A stretch of DNA of 64,000 nucleotides from Larix kaempferi (taxonomy: Eukaryota; Streptophyta; Pinopsida; Pinales; Pinaceae): NCBI GenBank assembly GCA_027924585.1, contig BSBM01000877.1, positions 8,257,501 through 8,321,500 of the forward strand. The letters are read 5' to 3'. The position numbers and the translations under genes are program-made. The notes under the pieces were generated by a model. That model saw only the letters and a list, made by a program, of their open reading frames with translations. It was not told the origin of the DNA and made no database searches. Positions 22,440-33,839 of this stretch are shown here, piece by piece. Every line of letters starts with the position of its first letter. Positions within the stretch are counted from its first letter, which is position 1.

Positions 22440-24910
22440 TGCTGGCGTGGTCGGAAGTCAAAATGATGGCATCTCTTTTGTTATAAAAAAATATAGTCGA
22501 TAGTCGAGTTGGTCGAGCGTTTAAAAATTGGTCGACTCTTAACTATATCGGGTAACTTTAGTTTCTTAAAAAATATGGTCGATAGTCGTGTTGATTTGAC
22601 CTTTAAGAATTGGTCGACTATTAACTGTGTCGTGCAATTGGTCGACTTTTAACTGTGTCAGAAGTGAAAATGGTCGACTTACCTTAGTTGGTCGGGCCTG
22701 TTAAAATTGTTGGGTTGTTAACTATGTAATTTTGTTGTCAATAATATTTGTAAGATATGGTCGGGAGTGAAAATTGTCGCCTGATTTTAGTTAAAAAAGA
22801 ATATGGTCGAAAGTGAAAATGGTCGACTTACCTTAGTTGGTCGGGCCTGTTAAAATTGCTGGGTTGTTAACTGTGTAATTTTGTTTAGGGTTTAGGGTTT
22901 AGGGTTTAGGGCTTAGGGTCGACCTTAAACTGTGTGGTGCAATTGATGGACACGGGTCGGAAGTCAAAATGGTCGACTTACCTTAGTTGGTCGGGCGTTT
23001 TAAAATTGGTGGACTATTTAAAAATTGGTCGACCTTAAATTGTGTGGTGCAATTGATGGACAAGGGTCAAAAGTCAAAATGGTCGACTTACCTTAGTTGG
23101 TCGAGCTTGTTAAAATTGCTGGGCTGTTAACTGTGTAATTTTGTTTTCAATAATATTTGTAAGATATGGTTGGGAGTGAAAATTGTCACCTGATTTTAGT
23201 TAAAAAAGAATATGGTCGGAAGTCAAAATGGTCGACTTACCTTAGTTAAAATTGTTGGGCTGTTAACTGTGTAATTTTGGCATCTCTTTTGCTATAAAAA
23301 AATATGCTCGATAGTCGAGTTGAATGAGCCTTTAAAAATTGGCCGACTCTTAACTATATCGGGTAACTTTAGTTTCTTAAAAAATATTGGGTAACTTTAG
23401 TTAAGATTTGGTTGACTATTAACTGTGTCATGCAATTGGTCGACTTTTAACTGTGTCCGAAGTCAAAATGGTCGACTTACCTTAGTTGGTCAGGCATTTA
23501 AAAATTGGTGGACTGTTTAAAAACTGGTCGACCTTAAAATGTGTGGTGCAATTGATGGACACGGGTCGGAAGTCAAAATGGTTGACTTACCTTAGTTGGT
23601 CGGGCATTTTAAAATTGGTGGACTGTTTAAAAACTGGTCAACCTTAAACTGTGTGGTGCAATTGATGGACACGGGTCGGAAGTCAAAATGGTCGGCTTAC
23701 CTCAATTGGTCGAGCCTGTTAAAATTGTTGGTTTGTTAACTGTGTAATTTTGTTTTCAATAATATTTGTAAGATATGGTCAGGAGTGAAAATTGTCGCCT
23801 GATTTTAGTTAAAAAAGAATATGGTCGAAAGTCAAAATGGTCGACTTACCTTAGTTGGTCGGGCATTTTAAAATTGGTGGATTGTTTAAAAACTGGTCGA
23901 CCTTAAACTGTGTGGTGCAATTGATGGACACGGGTCGGAAGTCAAAATGGTTGACTTACCTTAGTTGGTCGGGCGTTTTAAAATTGGTGGACTGTTTAAA
24001 AACTGGTCGACCTAGTCGACTTACCTTAGTTGGTCAGGTGTTTTAAAATTGGTGGACTGTTTAAAAACTGGTTGACCTTAAATTGTGTGGTGCAATTGAT
24101 GGACACGGGTCGAAAGTCAAAATGGTCGGCTTACCTTAGTTGGTCGAGCCTGTTAAAATTGTTGGGCTGTTAACTCTGTAATTTTGTTTTCAATAATATT
24201 TGTAAGATATGGTCGGGAGTGAAAATTGTCGCCTGATTTTAGTTAAAAAAGAATATGGTCGGAAGTCAAAATGGTCGACTTACCTTAGTTGGTCGGGCCT
24301 GTTAAAATTGGTGGACCGTTTAAAAACTGGTCGACTTTTAACTGTGTGGTGCAATTAATGGACATGGGTCGGAAGTCAAAATGGTCGGCTTAGCTTAGTT
24401 GGTTCAGCCTGTTAAAATTGTTGGGCTGTTAACTGTGTAATTTTGGCATCTCTTTTGTTATAAAAAAATATGGTCGATAGTCAAGTTGGTCGAGCCTTTA
24501 AAAATTGGTCGACTCTTAACTATATCGAGTAACTTTAGTTTCTTAAAAAAATATGGTCGATAGTCGTGTTGGTTGGACCTTTGAGAATTGGTCAACTATT
24601 AACTGTTGTTCAATTGGTCGACTTTTAACTGTGTCGGAAGTCAAAATGGTCGACTTACCTTAGTTGGTTAGGCCTATTAAAATTGTTGGAGTGTTAACTG
24701 TGTAATTTTGTTTTCAATAATATTTGTAAGATATGGTCGGGAGTGAAAATTGTCGCTTGATTTTAGTTAAAAAATAATATGGTCGGAAGTGAAAACGGTC
24801 GACTTACCTTAATTGGTCGCGCCTGTTAAAATTGGTGGATCGTTTAAAAACTGGTTGACGTTTAACTGTGTGGTGCAATTGATGGACACGGATCGGAAGT
24901 CAAAATGCTC
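22440..24910 (+). repeat. GTCGG/GTCGAC tandem array, right copy
   Basis: This is a long minisatellite built from blocks such as GGTCGGAAGTCAAAATGGTC, GACTTACCTTAGTTGGTCGG, GTTTAAAAACTGGTCGACC and GTGTGGTGCAATTGATGGAC. They recur in many combinations, with a higher-order unit of roughly 100-350 bp. A promoter-like or transcribed role cannot be read from it. The left array at 838-1690 shares the blocks but has a different unit structure, so the two have evolved separately. Confidence 0.9.
22884..22918 (+). repeat. Interstitial telomere-like repeat
   Basis: Four perfect TTTAGGG units and one CTTAGGG variant stand in tandem inside the GTCGG array. TTTAGGG is the usual plant telomere unit. The run is short and embedded, so this is not a chromosome end. 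Confidence 0.9.
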
Positions 24911-25928
24911 AACGTGATCTGGTTGGCGTGCGTGAAAGAAGCAAAACACACGGCATGATTCCATTGGATCCATAGACGAAGAATCTTTTCGAGGTGGAAG
25001 GTCACGCTTCTCCGTGGTGAAACACCTTCAGCGTAATTAACCTGTATGCTATCATATATATATTTATAAGAATGATGATATAATTGAGCAACTTGTAGGA
25101 ATGATGATATGAGTGAGCAACTTGTAGTGAAATGCTATCTCGAATGTTATCCAATACTAAACAAATTGGAAAATTCATTATTAGGAATATAAAGGATAAA
25201 TTAAGATAATTGCTTTGTACATAGAGTTAATCATTTCTATCCTGTCTTATTCATGATGCTTTATTTCCTATTTTGTAATCTTTTTCCTCTGATTTTTTTT
25301 AATTAGTAATTATATGGTTTCATTTATATTTATGTTGATAGCAGGCATTTTTTTTTCTTAACATTTCATTATAATTTTTTACATAGTTATCTTTTCTACA
25401 TTAAATAGTTATCTTTTCTACATTTTTTTGCTTAACAATTTCAGTATAATTTTGTACCAAAACCATATCGAGATGAACTCATTTCATATATATTGAAGGA
25501 TTTTATGACCAAAACTATCGACATGTGGAGTTAGTCTTTATAAACAATAATACATTAATATCCCCACTATGTTCGTTATAACATAGATAGGAACTTAACT
25601 GCCTTGCAGCTCTCCTCTTCATAGTGTTCCTTTTTACCATTGACTTGAGGCTTTTTTAACACAGGGACCGCTATTTTCAATTTATTCATAACACTTTTGT
25701 GGAAAAGTGCATAGTTTCTTTTGATGATCAATCCAATACCGGTACAATTAAGCAATGGGACCAATCTGTAATGAAACGCTTGACAGCTGTTGCATATGAT
25801 ATATATAACCACGGACAAAAGCTGACGAGACTTAACCCTGGCATACCCTACATCTTCCGTGGACTTGTAGAGGATGGAGAGTGACTTGTTCGATTCCTTT
25901 CCCTCACCGGCATATGTGAATGTGAAAA
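24911..25928. other. Intergenic region 3' of the receptor kinase, no gene
   Basis: The stretch is AT-rich. A small direct repeat is visible at 25068-25130 (AGAATGATGATAT..TGAGCAACTTGTAG, twice). A plus-strand frame at 25699-25884 (about 61 residues) is open but unrecognised, and I do not call it a gene. Confidence 0.5.
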
Positions 25929-28900
25929 TTATTGGGTGGGCTTGAAGTATGTGAGCATTACGACTACCTCGCGCATACTGGGCCTTCGGACACTCTGCTG
26001 TTGTACACAGAGCAGGGCCACTAAGAACATATGCATGGCCTCTTCGACTGGAACGCTGCTCAGCTTAGGATCAATAATCTTCACTACTTCTTCTCTGTTT
26101 CCATTGGTCATCTCCTTCACCCACCCTGCGATGCTTATGCCTTCTTCAAATTCACCTTCACCCACTGACTCTTTGCCTGCGATCAGCTCAAGCAGAACCA
26201 CTCCGAAGCTGTATACATCGCTTTTCTGGCAAACTTTCAATTTGTACGCATACTCTGTAAATTTATGTTAAATAGTGTGTTAGAGCAAAAAGCCAATGGC
26301 AATCACAGCAAAAGAATAAATAATAATAGTATTAGCACTTTTCACTCCTACGCCTTTGCTTCTATGATGCAGAGCTGCTCTGCCTTTGCTCTCTATTACA
26401 CAGATTTCCCTTACTATGAACAGAACAGCTCTGCTTACAGGGTTTAGAATTGACAACAACCGACCATAAACTTTCAAAAAGCTTCTTGAGCTGCTATTTT
26501 CAGAAGGCCCTCTACAAAAATTGGCTATCCACTACTTTATGAGCCCAACAATTTACATGGAAACCCTCTACAAATAAAAGATGAAACAACACTTTACCTA
26601 GAGCTATGTAAGCAAAGGTACCTGCAACTGAAGACATCCGTTCCGAGGTACCCGAATGATGCAACAGTTTGGCTAAGCCGAAATCTGCAACATGAGCTTC
26701 AAAGTTGGAGTCCAAAAGAATATTGTTGGATTTCACGTCGCGATGAAGGATAGACAGTCCACAGTCATGGTGAAGATAGCACAACCCCTCTGCAGCTCCT
26801 ACTGCAATTTTGTATCTGGTGTTCCAATCCAAGTGTCCGCCATTGTTTCCATGGAGCAATTTCCCCAGGCTTCCGTTAGGCATATATTCATACACCAGAA
26901 GATTAGTCTCATCGTTGGAGCAGAACGCCAGCAATCTGAGTACGTGTCGATGGCGGATTCTGCCCAGGGTCTTGATCTCTGCAGAAAAACCATGATCATC
27001 TGAATACCCTATCCGCCTAAGTTTTTTCACTGCGACTAGTTCTCCATTGGGTATAATGCCTCTATACACAATTCCTTCTCCTCCTTTGCCGATGACATTG
27101 TCTTCTTTTATGCACTCCAGGATGTGATCGCTCGCAAAGTTGAGCTTATGAAAGGCCGTCATCTTCCACGGCCTGTCCTCGCCTTCTTTCTCCAAGGATC
27201 TCCCGTCGCCTACTTTGTTGTGGGCTTTCCTCTTCAATTTGACAGCCCCAATTGGCAACGCCACCAAGCACAAGAGAAGTCCCAGCGCTAAGAGAAGTCC
27301 AAGCTTGATGCGGTCTTTGACGAGCGTCGACCCGTTTTTATGTACACTGCAGGTGCCCAATTGTGGTCCGCATAAGTGGGGATTCCCTGCAAAAGAGCTT
27401 GCATTTAAAAGAGAAAAGCCACCACCCTCTGGAATAACGCCCGAAAAGTTGCTCATTTTCTCAAACTCTATGGGAAGCGGCTCCCATGGAAGTGATTTCC
27501 AGATACGTACTTTAGAGAGTAGAGATTGCTCATCCTGGTGATTTCTTCTGGGATGGGGTCGCTGAACTCGTTTTGGCTAAGATCAATGTTTGACAGACCA
27601 CTACAATGGCTAATCTCCTTTGGAATCATTCCAGAAAGCATGTTCCGGCTGAAATCGATAAATTCAATATTGTCCAGACGGGAAATTTCCCGGCTTATGC
27701 TCCCACTGAGATAATTGTTGTGCAAGTCGAACCAAAATAGCAAGCTATTGGGAATCGAACCACTCAAATAGTTTTTGCCGATGATGATTACATTCAGGGA
27801 ATGGCATGTGCCCAGAGAGTCAGGAATGGGACCGACGAGTAAATTATTTTCTATATTTATATACCCGAGCCGTCTACCATCGCAGAGATTCGGAGGGATG
27901 GAACCGTTCAGTTTGCTGGAAGAAATGTCCACTGACAAAAGCTTTCCGTTTACCCCCAGTTGCTGAGGCACCCGACCTGTGAAATTGTTTCGCCCAAGCA
28001 GCAATATCTCCAAATTTGGCAAATCCCCAATGAATGATGGAATCCCGCCATGTAGTCTGTTATAGGACAGATCCAGCTCTCTCAACTCTTTTAGCTCCGA
28101 GAGTTCGAGGGGTATTTCTCGAGAGAGATCGTTATGGGACAGATCCAGCTCTCTCAACTCTTTTAGCTCCGAGACTTCCACGGGTATTTCTCCAGAGATA
28201 TCGTTATAGGACAGATCCATGGATTTTAAGCTCACAAGATTCCCCAGTTGAGGAGGAATATGGCCAGTGAAGTTATTAAAGTAGAAGGACATTTCTTCCA
28301 GGTTTTTCAGACCACCAAGTTCGGAAGGAATCGCACCTCTAAGACTACAATCACTTAGATCGAGAGCTACAAGGTTGCTCAAATTTCCAATCTCGGGAGG
28401 AATCTCACCATCGAATGCATTGCCATACAAAGCAAGCGTTTTCAAATTCCCCAGATTGCCGAGTTCTTTTGGTAATCCTCCACCTAAACGATTTCCATAA
28501 AATGAAAGGTATTCTACTTTTTCGAGCTTTCCGTACTCAGCAGGAATGCTGCCCGAGAATAAATTTTCTGCGAGGTCAAGATGGTTGAGCTTCACGAGAC
28601 AACTCAAATCCGGTGGCAATGCGCCTGACAAATTGTTGTCAAAGACATCGAGGACCTCTAGGTTCCTCAAGTTTGATATGTTAGAGGGAAGGCTTCCAGT
28701 GAGGTTGTTATGTGAGACGTCGAGAAAACGGAGCGCTAGCAGATTTGTGACCTTTGTCGGGAATGGGCCTGAAATACCCATGTTGCAGAGATTAAGAGCC
28801 ACTACTCGACCCATATGGTCACATTGGACGCCAGTCCGTGAACAATGCGTGATGTGATTGGCAGCTCTCCAATTATCTAATGGAGGAGGATAATAAGGAT

Positions 28901-29041
28901 TGACCTGCAATTCTGATTTCATTGACATCAACACGGTGGCATCTCCATAGAATGATGAATTCATGGGAAAGCAGATGATGGGTATAGAAACAAGGCAAAG
29001 AAGAAAACAGGCATTTGCAAGGAAAGTCTTTTCAGCCTCAT
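25929..29041 (-). pseudogene. LRR receptor-like kinase, class XI (CLV1/BAM-like), frameshifted
   Basis: A plasma-membrane receptor kinase of the family that binds small peptide signals. A signal-peptide-like start, MRLKRLSLQMPVFFFALFLY at 29041, is one frame off the LRR region. The LRR N-cap (LDNWR..., CSRTGVQCD) and about 17-18 LRRs run 28964-27490. A second frame change near 27500-27460 leads into [20 protein letters not shown], a membrane segment ([20 protein letters not shown]) and the kinase: [33 protein letters not shown] and ADFGLAKLL. An intron (about 26603 to 26259, GTAAAG...TTACAG) lies before EYAYKLKVCQKSDVYSFGVV. The usual APE reads ALE after splicing. Catalytic residues are present, so loss may be recent. 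If the two frameshifts are assembly errors, the gene could be functional. Confidence 0.88.
28060..28204 (-). repeat. 72-bp tandem duplication of one leucine-rich repeat
   Basis: The units at 28060-28131 and 28132-28203 are nearly identical. Each encodes one 24-residue LRR (SELKELRELDLS...). Exact length in codons keeps the frame. The similarity is far higher than between other LRRs in the gene, so this is a recent duplication. Confidence 0.9.
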
Positions 29042-29149
29042 CTTATTTTCTCTGAAATAGAAGAGAAGAGAGGTCCAACAAGTATGATTATGGAACCACA
29101 ATAAGAAAACCCTCGTCGTCTCTCTCATTGCAATATGCAAGCAGTGCAT

Positions 29150-29744
29150 GAATTAATGTACAAAATTGCTAGTTGACTTCCTGTCTTTACACGGTCTGTG
29201 AATTCCTATTCAACTTCAGTATTCTAATTTGTTAATAGATCATATTTTGGCATTCACAATGAAATGAATGAAATAAATTCATGTAGTTAATATTTTTGAG
29301 TTCTTACCATTTCTTAGTGTGTAATGTTAATTATTTTCAATTCTCTTTTATAATACTTTTAAATTCTCTTTTATAATACTTTCAACTTTTATGAAAAGGG
29401 AGATTTTCATGTTTTTTCAACGATGATAATGTGGAAATCAAATTATTTTTGTTATTCAATTTTAATTATATTAATTAGATTTACATTAATGATAATTATT
29501 AGTTTTTACATAAAAATAATTAATAATAATTTAAATAAATTCATATCTTAGGTTTTACATTGTGAATTCTTTTCTCTTTTTATTAAATATTAAGAAATAT
29601 TATTAAAATTTAAAAAATATAAAATTGAATTTATATTTATTTGAGTAATGTTTGGACAATTTTTTTTTATCAATCTCTACTTTTCTACTTTTTCCACATA
29701 AAAATGGATAAACTACTTAATCTATAAAAACTTACATAAAGTTT
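29150..29744. other. Upstream region of the receptor kinase, AT-rich
   Basis: The 5' flank of the LRR kinase gene is on this side. No further gene or clear promoter motif can be defended. The sequence is very AT-rich. Confidence 0.45.
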
Positions 29745-30000
29745 TCAGCCTCCCCAAATGTGATTTGTTGGTGTCCAATTATCTTTCCAATTGAGTAAAC
29801 TTCTTCCTAATTAATCTTTATGAAATCATAGGGTTCATTGTTTGGTTACATATTATTTGAATATAAAATTATGTATTTTTAATGTTTATGTCAACATCAA
29901 TAAAAGACTTTTAAGAAGAGGGAACCAAATTTAACTTGTTCAATAAAAGTCTTTTACGAAGAGGGAACCAAATTTAACTTGTTCACAATTTTATAGGTCT
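29745..30000 (+). repeat. Dispersed repeat, copy A
   Basis: It begins GCCTCCCCAAATGTGATTTG and matches 33505-33730 over about 230 bp with small gaps, in the same orientation (shared TTGGTGTCCAATTATC, GGTTCATTGTTTG, TGTTCACAATTTTATA). The two copies flank the truncated copia element. A 48-bp internal duplication (TCAATAAAAG.CTTTTA.GAAG) is present at 29898-29985. Confidence 0.85.
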
Positions 30001-30283
30001 CACTCAATTAGGATTTTTCAATCAAAAGTTAGGGTCAAAATCCCAAAATTTATTGATTCCCATCCTTCTAGGTGAACTACTGTTTCCATATTGTCACGGT
30101 TTTATATTTATATTTAAATTTGCAATGTCATTAGTTTCACTCATATCATTTATTTAATTTTTGTTTTAGGACTAAACAAAAGGTTTATGGCTATGGGGTG
30201 AAATTTAGAGGTCCTAAATTAGTTAATTTCCGCTTTGTTAGTTTTTACTTGTTTAGTATATAGTTCATTAAACAATCTATCAC

Positions 30284-30766
30284 TGAAAGAAGAACAAGCA
30301 CAACAAGAACACAATGAACACAATATTTCTCTTGGGGAAACCAAAGGGAGAAAACCCCGACAAAGTCTTCCTCAATATAGAAATCACAAAGTACAAAAGT
30401 AAACCCCAAGACAAAATCAACTACTCCTCCACTTGTGTGAACTTATCTCTCTCTTCTATGCGAACTTGTGAGAGTGAATGAGTGAATATAAATGAGGAAC
30501 TCATCCTCTATTTATATTCTTTTGTTGGGGTGACTTTTCTCCAACTGGGTTGACTTCTCCTAACTGATTGGGCCGACATGTCAATTACATAATATAATAT
30601 TCTTTTCTGGGTTCTTATAGGTCGACATAAGACATAGGGTTTACATTGACTATTTCAATGACTCTTACATTATCAAATACATCACTGGCATCTCTTGAAG
30701 GAGGAATACAATAATACAATAGAAAAATGTAATTAGAATATCTTCCGCAGTTACATTTCTTTAACA
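30284..30766 (-). repeat. 3' LTR of the truncated copia element
   Basis: On the minus strand the LTR starts TGTTAAAGAAATG directly after the purine tract AAGTTAAGAGGGAG (30780-30767) and ends near ...TTCTTCTTTCA at 30284. The length is about 483 bp. It contains the gene-like R/U5 wording TTCTCCCTTTGGTTTCCCC common in copia LTRs. The TG...CA ends are standard, but the left end is inferred without a second LTR. Confidence 0.72.
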
Positions 30767-30852
30767 CTCCCTCTTAACTTTGAAGGTATTCCCCGGGTAA
30801 CATCAACAACTACACAACTGACTTGTGAATCTCTATATGTCGTAGGAAGATT

Positions 30853-31255
30853 TTGGATCATCATATGTCTGGGGTATCATCTGCTAGAATATCACCATCA
30901 GCAGCATCGTTTGAATCATCATCAACAACATCCTCTACTAGAACATCCTCTGCTGGATCAACAACATCGTCAGCTGGCATATCATCTGCTAGAACATCCT
31001 CATCAGCAACACCATCAGTTGGAACATCCTCTGGTGGATCAACAACATCGTCAACTGGCATATCATCTGCTGGAACATACTCATCAGCTGGATCAACAAC
31101 ATCATCAGCTGGCATATCATCTGTTGGAACATCCTCATCAGTAACACCATCAGCTAGAACATCCTCTTCTAGATCAACAACATCGTCAGTTGGCATATCA
31201 TCTGCTGGAACATCCTCATCACCAACACGATCAGCTGGAACACTATCAGTCATCA
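30853..31255 (-). repeat. Acidic-coding minisatellite in the copia 3' region
   Basis: Repeated words (ATCATCTGCTGGAACATCCT, GGATCAACAACATCGTCAGC) give an open minus-strand frame of about 131 residues made of DDM/VVDP/EDVPAD units. A Ser/Thr-rich frame opens on the plus strand. Neither looks like a folded protein. It lies between pol and LTR in the copia fragment. Confidence 0.8.
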
Positions 31256-31745
31256 AGTACCGATATTATGTCCCCAAGATAGGCATCTATCCCTACGGAT
31301 AGGAACTCTATCAGTTAGCCAATACTGATCTTCTATCCTAGGACAGGCATCAGTTAATAAGAACTAGAACTATCAGTTAGCCAATACTGATCTTCTATCC
31401 CCAGGAAAGGCATCTATCCTTATGGATAGGAATTCTATCAGTCAGCCAATACTGATCTTTTGTCCCTAGGACAAGCATCTATCCTTACGAATAAGAACTC
31501 TAACATTCAGCCAATACTGATCTTCTGTCCCTAGGACAGGCATCTATCCTTACAGATAGGAACTCTATTAGTCAGCCAGTACTGATATTCATCCCCCAAG
31601 ACTGGCATCAGTTCGTAAGAACTGGAACTATTAGTCATCCATTACTGATCTTCTGTCCCCAAGACAGGCATCTATCCTTAAAGATAGGAACTCTATCAGT
31701 CAGCTAGCACCGATCTTCATCCCCAGGACTGGCATCAATTCCTAA
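31256..31745 (-). repeat. 64-bp tandem array in the copia 3' region
   Basis: About seven units share CAGTCAGCCAATACTGATCT, CCCCAGGACAGGCATC and TATCCTTACGGATAGGAACT, starting near 31319, 31382, 31447, 31512, 31578, 31640 and 31704. It lies between the pol stop and the acidic minisatellite. The unit contains a short palindrome-like ATCC.TACGGAT that could fold in RNA. Confidence 0.88.
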
Positions 31746-31784
31746 GAACTGGAACTATCATTCTCTCTTTTGAGAGAGGTCCCT

Positions 31785-32530
31785 CTAGACCACACCAAGC
31801 TTGTCTTGAATGTATTCAAAATTTATGCGAGACAGAGGCTTAGTCAGCACATCAGCAACTTGTTCCTCTGTAGGAACATACTCAAGCTTCACAGATCCCT
31901 TCTGCACCATATCTCGGATATAGTGGAACTTGATCTCGATGTACTCCAATCTATCATGGAACATAGGATTCTCTGTCATCTTGATGCAACTCTGGTTGTC
32001 ACAGAGTATATCTGTAGCATTAATCTCTGCATCGAACAATCCTGCCAACATCTTGTGAAGCCACACTGCTTCGCTACAAGCTTAACAAGCTACTACGTAT
32101 TTAGCTTCCGTTGTACTGAGTGCAACACATGGCTTCTTTCTACTGAGCCATGAGATCATACTTGATCTCAAACTAAAGCAACATCCTGAAGTGTTTTTTC
32201 TATCTTCGGCACTTCCAGCCCAATCTGAGTCTGTGTACCCATACATCCTGAACTCACTATCTGAAGCATATCTGAGTCCATAATCCAATGTACCTTTTAG
32301 GTATCTCATCACATGTTTTGCTGCAATCAGGTGAACACTCATGGGCTCCACCATATACTGGCTCAACGTGTTCACAACAAAACATATATCTGGTCGAGTA
32401 TTGGTCAATTATATCAATGACCCAATAATCTGTTTATACATGGTGACATCTACTATTTTTGATGAAGCATCATTCAGGAGCTTCAAGTTTGTCACCATCG
32501 GAGTAGTCCTTGGCTTTTCCATTTGCTAAG
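31785..32530 (-). pseudogene. Copia reverse transcriptase end and RNase H
   Basis: Only the polyprotein C-terminus remains: PRTTPMVTNLKLLNDASSK, LTNTRPDICFVVNTLSQYM, the RNase H stretch TDSDWAGSAEDRKNTSG, ALSTTEAKYVVAC, ILCDNQSCIKMTENPMFHDR and ADVLTKPLSRINFEYIQDKL. The YVDD catalytic motif is not in the retained part. An in-frame TAA lies near 32409, where Tyr is expected (GSLI-stop-LTNTRP), and another stop follows VVAC near 32083. The frame closes at 31785 (KLGVV-stop). Confidence 0.93.
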
Positions 32531-33504
32531 CGCTTAACCCTAAAATCTATGTCTTCTAATGAGAAAACTTATTTCGTTGTAAGGAGGGTTTGAATGTTAT
32601 CTCTCATATCTGAGGATTCGTAAAGCTTTTTAAGATAGGAATTCCAATCTTTTAAAGCAATCTTATTATATTCTTTTGTTTTGGAGTTAGAATTTGCCTC
32701 CAGAATTTCTTAGGAGCCACCTTGGAGAGGTGTAATAGATTTTCCTGCAGTTTACTAAGATAGTGCTTTTTTTCTTTTAATTAGGGTTTTGTAGTGATTT
32801 ATCTTTTCCATTTTTATGGATTATGCAGTAACTTGCTTAATTTATTTTCTCGAGCATAGTAACTATGAGGTGAGTGGAGGTCGTTGTTTATACACGTGTA
32901 TGGATGTTTGATCTCACCACCGTTTAGATTTTAGATCACCATCTAAAATAACAAGAAAAACCTGCCCACGTTCATATGAATAATAAGAAACAGTTTCAAC
33001 ATTTCATTTAGGTTTTTCTAAATGCCCATGTTCACTTTTATTCACAAAGAATTGCTCCTGAAGGATTACCCATCATTGAAATTGCTTATGTTCGAGAAAC
33101 AGGATTTAGGTACTCTATTTATAATACCTTACCAACAATAATTTTATTAATATAGCCATACCAGCAATAATTGTATTAATATAGATAGACTGCACTATGA
33201 TCTTATTTATTAAAAAAATGACTACATGTTTCCAGTTAATATTGGCAATGTCCCATTGCCAACGTAGGTATAAACTGAAGTATATTAGAAAACATAGGTA
33301 GTGGGCTTGAAATATTCCCAACCTATCTAGTGTTTAACAGAGTTGGTGTTCAAGATAGTCTATTCCTCATGGAATATAAACTTCACCGACTGATTTATTG
33401 TATATATATACTTCCTCAGCAACTGTGACTTCAATCAAATTGAATCCGCCATTTAAAATTTGGATTACTCGAAGATAATGCTCATTCTATTGTAGTGGAA
33501 ATTA
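32531..33504. other. No recognised gene
   Basis: This is an AT-rich spacer. A 46-bp block at 33460-33506 (TGGATTACTCGAAGATAATG onward) is repeated at 33791-33837. Confidence 0.5.
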
Positions 33505-33735
33505 AGCCTCCCTGTATATGATTTGTTGGTGTCCAATTATCCACCACTTGAGTAAACTTCTTCTTAATTAATCTTGATGAAGTTACAGGTTCATTGTTTG
33601 TTTACATATTATTTGAATATAAATTATAAAATTGTGTATTCTTCAATGTTTAGGCCAATATCAATAAAAGAACTATTAAGAGGTGGTGCACCAAAATGCA
33701 ATTTGTTCACAATTTTATAAGAATTTTTACAATTA
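33505..33735 (+). repeat. Dispersed repeat, copy B
   Basis: It matches 29745-30000 in the same orientation (GATTTGTTGGTGTCCAATTA, AAACTTCTTCTTAATTAATC). Divergence is moderate, with a few short indels. Confidence 0.85.
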
Positions 33736-33839
33736 AAAGTTAGGCTCACAATCCCAAAACAATCTCTCTGAGCTGAGTGAAGGTCGCTGTTTGGATTACC
33801 TGGAGATAATGGTCATTCTATTGTAGTGGAAATTAAGAA

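Larger units (their letters stand above)
30284..32530 (-). mobile_element. Ty1/copia element, 5'-truncated, minus strand
   Basis: Reading leftward it holds the end of the polyprotein, a 1-kb repetitive 3' untranslated region, a purine tract and one LTR. The gag, protease, integrase and most of the reverse transcriptase are absent, as is the 5' LTR. No target duplication can be tested. Confidence 0.88.

Noticed and set aside
22440-24910. CRISPR-like array
   Set aside because: Units are contiguous variants of one repeat, without equal unique spacers, and the context is a plant genome.
25699-25884. Plus-strand frame of 61 residues near the kinase 3' end
   Set aside because: Open by chance length, with no recognisable domain or gene context.
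26692-28857. Plus-strand frames opposite the receptor kinase
   Set aside because: They are antisense shadows of the LRR and kinase coding sequence.
30853-31302. Ser/Thr-rich plus-strand frame of 149 residues
   Set aside because: It is the shadow of the copia 3' minisatellite, which is on the minus strand and repetitive.
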